Assembly (NCBI GenBank): GCA_030628975.1
Contig: DAOVPZ010000041.1
Coordinates: 1 to 8,429 of the forward strand
DNA length: 8,429 nt
Direction: 5' to 3'
Source: Candidatus Cloacimonadota bacterium
Lineage (GTDB): Bacteria > Cloacimonadota > Cloacimonadia > JGIOTU-2
Shown here: in pieces, positions 6,518-8,429 of the stretch
Position numbering within the stretch: position 1 is the stretch's first letter
How the letters are laid out: each line of letters begins with the position of its first letter
The notes under the pieces: generated by a model
What the model saw: only the letters and a program-made list of their open reading frames with translations
The model's database searches: none
What the model was told of the DNA's origin: nothing
Made by a program: the position numbers and the translations under genes

Positions 6518-7132
6518 TTACTTAACCCTTTTTCGGTTAGATTTTTTTATTTCAATTTTTGCCTTCAAGCTATAAATTAAAGTCGCGAAAAATAACATAA
6601 TAATACTTAATATCAAAATAATTCTCTGTGAAGATAATTCAAATATAATACTTGTTTTTAAAAAGTTAAGATCAATCACATAAAGAAAGACTGCAAGACT
6701 TATTAGACAAACTGCAAATTTTCCATAAACATTTGAGCTTGGAACAATTTTATATTTTGATATTAAAATATAACCACCACTTAGAATAAAAAACTCAAGA
6801 GCAACAATAATAATAAATGCTGACAAGGGGAAATCTCTATAGAAAATTAGAAAAACCAGAATAGTAAGATAAAAAATCTTATCCACAACAGGATCGAGAA
6901 CCTTTCCAATCGCAGTTGACTGGTTTAAAACCTTTGCAAAATATCCATCAAGTACATCAGTAAGTCCACAAAAAATAATCAAAACACATGCCCAAATATT
7001 GTATCCTTTATTCAGTAAAATAAGTATAAAAGGTAATATAATAAGACGAATCATTGTAATTATGTTTGGCACTGTTACAAATGTTTTGGGATCAAAATCA
7101 GCAGATGCAAAGCCAGTTTTTTTTGTATACAT
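6518..7132 (-). CDS. pgsA: CDP-alcohol phosphatidyltransferase, probably phosphatidylglycerophosphate synthase
   Basis: A 204-residue integral membrane protein, of usual PgsA length. It would join CDP-diacylglycerol and glycerol-3-phosphate to give phosphatidylglycerophosphate and CMP, the first committed step to phosphatidylglycerol and cardiolipin, at the inner membrane. The family motif is complete in spacing: Asp59, Asp62-Gly63, Ala66, Gly76, Asp80 and Asp84 (the metal/CDP-binding aspartates), followed by the typical 'DPVVDK'. The Arg that normally follows Ala66 is Lys67. 'VPNIITMIRLIILP' (21-34) is the standard entry to the first helix. About five to six membrane helices are visible, ending in a basic tail. 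The start is ATG 7132-7130, 3 nt after the nadK stop, with no Shine-Dalgarno, so translational coupling is likely. The N-terminus is about 18 residues longer than usual and carries an A8 run in codons 3-6. Other CDP-alcohol transferases are possible, but PgsA is the best fit. Confidence 0.9.
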   Translation of the reverse strand: MYTKKTGFASADFDPKTFVTVPNIITMIRLIILPFILILLNKGYNIWACVLIIFCGLTDVLDGYFAKVLNQSTAIGKVLDPVVDKIFYLTILVFLIFYRDFPLSAFIIIVALEFFILSGGYILISKYKIVPSSNVYGKFAVCLISLAVFLYVIDLNFLKTSIIFELSSQRIILILSIIMLFFATLIYSLKAKIEIKKSNRKRVK

Positions 7133-7135
7133 AAT

Positions 7136-7987
7136 TTAAAATTTATTTTTTATATTAAATTTCTCTCGTAAAATCTTACAAAAGTTTTTATCAGATAATT
7201 TTATAAATTTTGAGTAAAATTTTGATTTTTCAACATAAATATTATCATTAGCATTAATATTGCCAATATCTTCTCCATCAATATTTAAATGTACTCCATC
7301 CACATTATCTTTTAAAATAATATTTAATTTTGAAGAAGCTGGGAATATAATTGGTCTAAGAAAAAGGTTATGCGGATTAATTGGTGTTAAGACAATTACA
7401 TCACTCTCTGGGTAAATAATTGGACCCCCAGCTGATAAAGAATATGCAGTTGAACCATTCGGAGTTGAAATAATTACTCCATCAGCTCTAATTACATAAA
7501 CAAATTTATTATCTTTATTAACTTCTATATTGATTAATTTTGGATATTCCCCTTTATAAATAACACAATCATTTATTGCATAATGCTTATAATTATTATT
7601 CTTTTTAAGATAACAGGAAAGCACAAGTCTTTCTTCAATATAATAATTATTGTTAATAATATCAGTCAGATCTGAATTAAATTCATCTTTTTCGCACTCA
7701 GAAAGAAAGCCAAGTTTGCCAAGATTAAAACCTATTATAGGTACATTCTCCTCAATGACCAATTTTGCTGCCATTAACATTGTTCCGTCACCACCAAATA
7801 CTACCAATAGATCAATTATATCTTTGGAAAATGTATCAATATATTCCACAGAATCTAACTCAGTTCTATGTTGTTTAGCTAAAAGAAATACTTTTAAACT
7901 TCGCTTTCTTAGAGCTGATATTTTTTCATTAAGATAATCACCATCTTTATAATTGAAAGGATTATAAAAAATACCTATATTTTTCAT
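7136..7987 (-). CDS. nadK: NAD kinase
   Basis: A 283-residue cytosolic kinase that phosphorylates NAD to NADP. Visible motifs: N-terminal 'IGIFYNP' (4-10), GGDGTML (65-71) with the catalytic Asp67, NLGKLGFL (88-95), the Asn-Asp pair of 'AINDCVI' (137-143), DGVIISTPNGSTAYSLSAGGP (169-189), 'TPINPH...RPIIFP' (201-216) and 'NIDGE' near 255. The length is normal for bacterial NadK. In the diagnostic TPTGSTAY block the second Thr is Asn177, a mild variation. The start is ATG 7987-7985; no Shine-Dalgarno precedes it, and a TTGACA box only about 33 nt upstream suggests a very short or absent leader. It is the first gene of the probable operon nadK-pgsA-DUF4349-NfeD, and its stop lies 3 nt before the pgsA ATG. 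Confidence 0.96.
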   Translation of the reverse strand: MKNIGIFYNPFNYKDGDYLNEKISALRKRSLKVFLLAKQHRTELDSVEYIDTFSKDIIDLLVVFGGDGTMLMAAKLVIEENVPIIGFNLGKLGFLSECEKDEFNSDLTDIINNNYYIEERLVLSCYLKKNNNYKHYAINDCVIYKGEYPKLINIEVNKDNKFVYVIRADGVIISTPNGSTAYSLSAGGPIIYPESDVIVLTPINPHNLFLRPIIFPASSKLNIILKDNVDGVHLNIDGEDIGNINANDNIYVEKSKFYSKFIKLSDKNFCKILREKFNIKNKF

Positions 7988-7990
7988 ATT

Positions 7991-8025
7991 GTGTGAAATT
8001 TTTTTATTAGTATTATTAATGTCAA
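7991..8025 (-). promoter_or_regulatory. Candidate promoter/operator of the nadK operon
   Basis: A perfect TTGACA on the minus strand (8025-8020) is followed after 7 nt by TACTAATAA (8012-8004), the same string at the same spacing as upstream of the left-edge secreted gene. No good TATAAT follows at 16-19 nt. If TTGACA is a -35 box, transcription would begin close to the nadK ATG itself, which fits the missing Shine-Dalgarno. Confidence 0.4.
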
Positions 8026-8056
8026 TAAAAAAGAATTAGAACCAGATTTTAATAAA

Positions 8057-8091
8057 TTTGTTGACATATGAAGAGGGTACTTTTGAAAGTA
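8057..8091 (+). promoter_or_regulatory. Candidate promoter of the tRNA-Ser/tRNA-Gln unit
   Basis: TTTG (8057-8060) runs into a perfect TTGACA (8061-8066), followed by TACTTTTG (8078-8085). The last element fits the TAnnTTTG form described for the -7 box of Bacteroidota promoters, 17 nt after TTTG. No TATAAT lies at the usual distance from TTGACA. A start point near 8090 would leave about 40 nt before the first tRNA. The inverted repeat at 8078-8091 overlaps the -7 element. Confidence 0.4.
8078..8091. repeat. Dyad TACTTT-TG-AAAGTA over the tRNA promoter
   Basis: A perfect 6-bp inverted repeat around a 2-nt centre, lying on the candidate -7 element and start point of the tRNA unit. This is a position where a repressor would block transcription. 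A chance dyad of this size is possible. Confidence 0.35.
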
Positions 8092-8129
8092 TCTATTCAA
8101 TATTTATTAATCCTGATCTAAATTTAACT

Positions 8130-8214
8130 GGAGGATTAGTCCTAACGGTAAGGCGGCGGTCTTGAAAACCGCTGGGCTCTGCCCTTGGGGGTTCGAATCC
8201 CTCATCCTCCGCCA
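8130..8214 (+). tRNA. tRNA-Ser (anticodon UGA), CCA encoded
   Basis: An 85-nt cloverleaf read directly. The acceptor GGAGGAT (8130-8136) pairs with ATCCTCC (8204-8210), followed by discriminator G and encoded CCA. The D stem is GTC/GGC. The anticodon stem GCGGT/ACCGC encloses the loop CTTGAAA with anticodon TGA at 8163-8165. A long variable arm with its own GGGC/GCCC stem marks a class II tRNA, and with UGA this means serine (UCN codons). The T arm has the TTCGAAT loop. It is first in a two-tRNA unit; tRNA-Gln follows after 18 nt. Confidence 0.97.
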
Positions 8215-8232
8215 TTTTTATTATAATCATTA

Positions 8233-8307
8233 TGGGTCGTCGCCAAGTGGAAAGGCACAGGGTTTTGGTCCCTGTATCCGGAGGTTCGAATCCTCCCGAC
8301 CCAGCCA
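8233..8307 (+). tRNA. tRNA-Gln (anticodon UUG), CCA encoded
   Basis: A 75-nt cloverleaf. The acceptor TGGGTCG (8233-8239) pairs with CGACCCA (8297-8303), then discriminator G and encoded CCA (8305-8307). The weak U-A first pair is typical of tRNA-Gln. The D stem is GCC/GGC; the anticodon stem CAGGG/CCCTG encloses TTTTGGT with anticodon TTG at 8265-8267; the T stem is GGAGG/CCTCC with loop TTCGAAT. The GIY-YIG reading frame begins 6 nt after the CCA, with no terminator between. Confidence 0.97.
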
Positions 8308-8313
8308 ATTTTT

Positions 8314-8429
8314 ATGAAAGGATATGTCTATTTTCTTAAATCATTGAACAAAAGACGTTGGATATATGTAGGTTCTACCATCAATCTAAATAAAAGATTG
8401 AAAGAACACAATGCCGGAAAATGTAAATC
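8314..8429 (+). CDS. GIY-YIG family nuclease, partial (3' end outside window)
   Basis: Only the first 38 codons are present, and they carry the GIY-YIG signature. Tyr4-Val5-Tyr6 stands for the GIY element and Tyr18-Val19-Gly20 for YIG, followed by Ser21-Thr22, Asn24-Leu25 and the conserved Arg28 in 'LNKRLKEHNAGK' (25-36). The layout matches the small single-domain UvrC-N-terminal-like proteins of roughly 80-100 residues, often mislabelled as excinuclease subunit C. Arg28 and Tyr18 are the expected catalytic residues; the metal-binding Glu would lie past the edge. The ATG (8314-8316) is 6 nt after the tRNA-Gln CCA, with no room for a Shine-Dalgarno outside the tRNA. It is therefore probably co-transcribed with the tRNAs and released by tRNA 3'-end processing. 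The substrate is unknown. Confidence 0.85.
   Translation, partial: MKGYVYFLKSLNKRRWIYVGSTINLNKRLKEHNAGKCK

Noticed and set aside
6001..6525. Two plus-strand ORFs (6001-6306 and 6316-6525)
   Set aside because: Both are antisense to the DUF4349-like gene and show compositions expected from reverse-complemented Lys/Glu-rich coding DNA.
7650..7937. Plus-strand ORF of 95 codons
   Set aside because: It is antisense to nadK, whose motifs are intact throughout.
8093..8308. Minus-strand ORF of 71 codons across the tRNA genes, containing two GFEPP-type motifs
   Set aside because: It is the antisense of the two T arms (the well-known GFEPP artefact of tRNA genes). Both tRNAs fold fully, so this is not a protein.

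Overview
The window looks like an ordinary chromosomal segment of an AT-rich bacterium (about 30% G+C by eye). The most informative gene is a 1281-residue secreted cysteine peptidase of the gingipain (C25) family, with a PorU-like layout and a FlgD-like / type IX secretion (T9SS) C-terminal domain. That combination points to the Bacteroidota/FCB superphylum or a related uncultivated lineage (Cloacimonadota, Delongbacteria, KSB1 and Marinimicrobia types all carry such proteins). The phylum cannot be fixed from this sequence alone.

Layout. Minus strand, read right to left: nadK (NAD kinase), pgsA (CDP-alcohol phosphatidyltransferase), a DUF4349-like two-TM protein with a tyrosine-rich tail, and a short NfeD-like membrane protein. 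These four are packed with gaps of 3, 35 and 12 nt and probably form one operon. An 88-nt gap with a candidate promoter follows, then rpsT (ribosomal protein S20), then the C25 peptidase 38 nt further on. A 308-nt non-coding stretch follows, with several dyads and a tandem repeat, and then the 5' part of a second secreted-protein gene that runs off the left edge. Plus strand at the right edge: tRNA-Ser(UGA), tRNA-Gln(UUG) and, 6 nt after the tRNA-Gln CCA, the start of a GIY-YIG nuclease gene that runs off the right edge. The tRNA unit and the nadK operon are divergent, sharing a 142-nt intergenic region.

How the genes fit together. NadK and PgsA are core metabolism (NADP supply, anionic phospholipid synthesis) and S20 is translation. 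The DUF4349-like and NfeD-like proteins are membrane proteins of unknown role. The C25 peptidase and the left-edge protein have export signals. PorU-like C25 enzymes act as sortases or peptidases on T9SS cargo at the outer membrane, so the large gene may belong to a secretion pathway whose other parts are not in this window.

Points worth a second look: (i) TTGACA boxes are concentrated in the non-coding gaps, and two of them share the exact bipartite string TTGACA-N7-TACTAATAA; (ii) the long leader of the left-edge gene is rich in inverted and tandem repeats; (iii) a GIY-YIG nuclease gene abuts a tRNA 3' end; (iv) the DUF4349-like protein has a tail resembling the tyrosine cluster of bacterial tyrosine kinases; (v) several starts lack a Shine-Dalgarno sequence, including a TTG start for the largest gene. 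I see no CRISPR array, transposase, prophage gene or clear intrinsic terminator. Nothing here is convincing as a wholly new multi-gene system.
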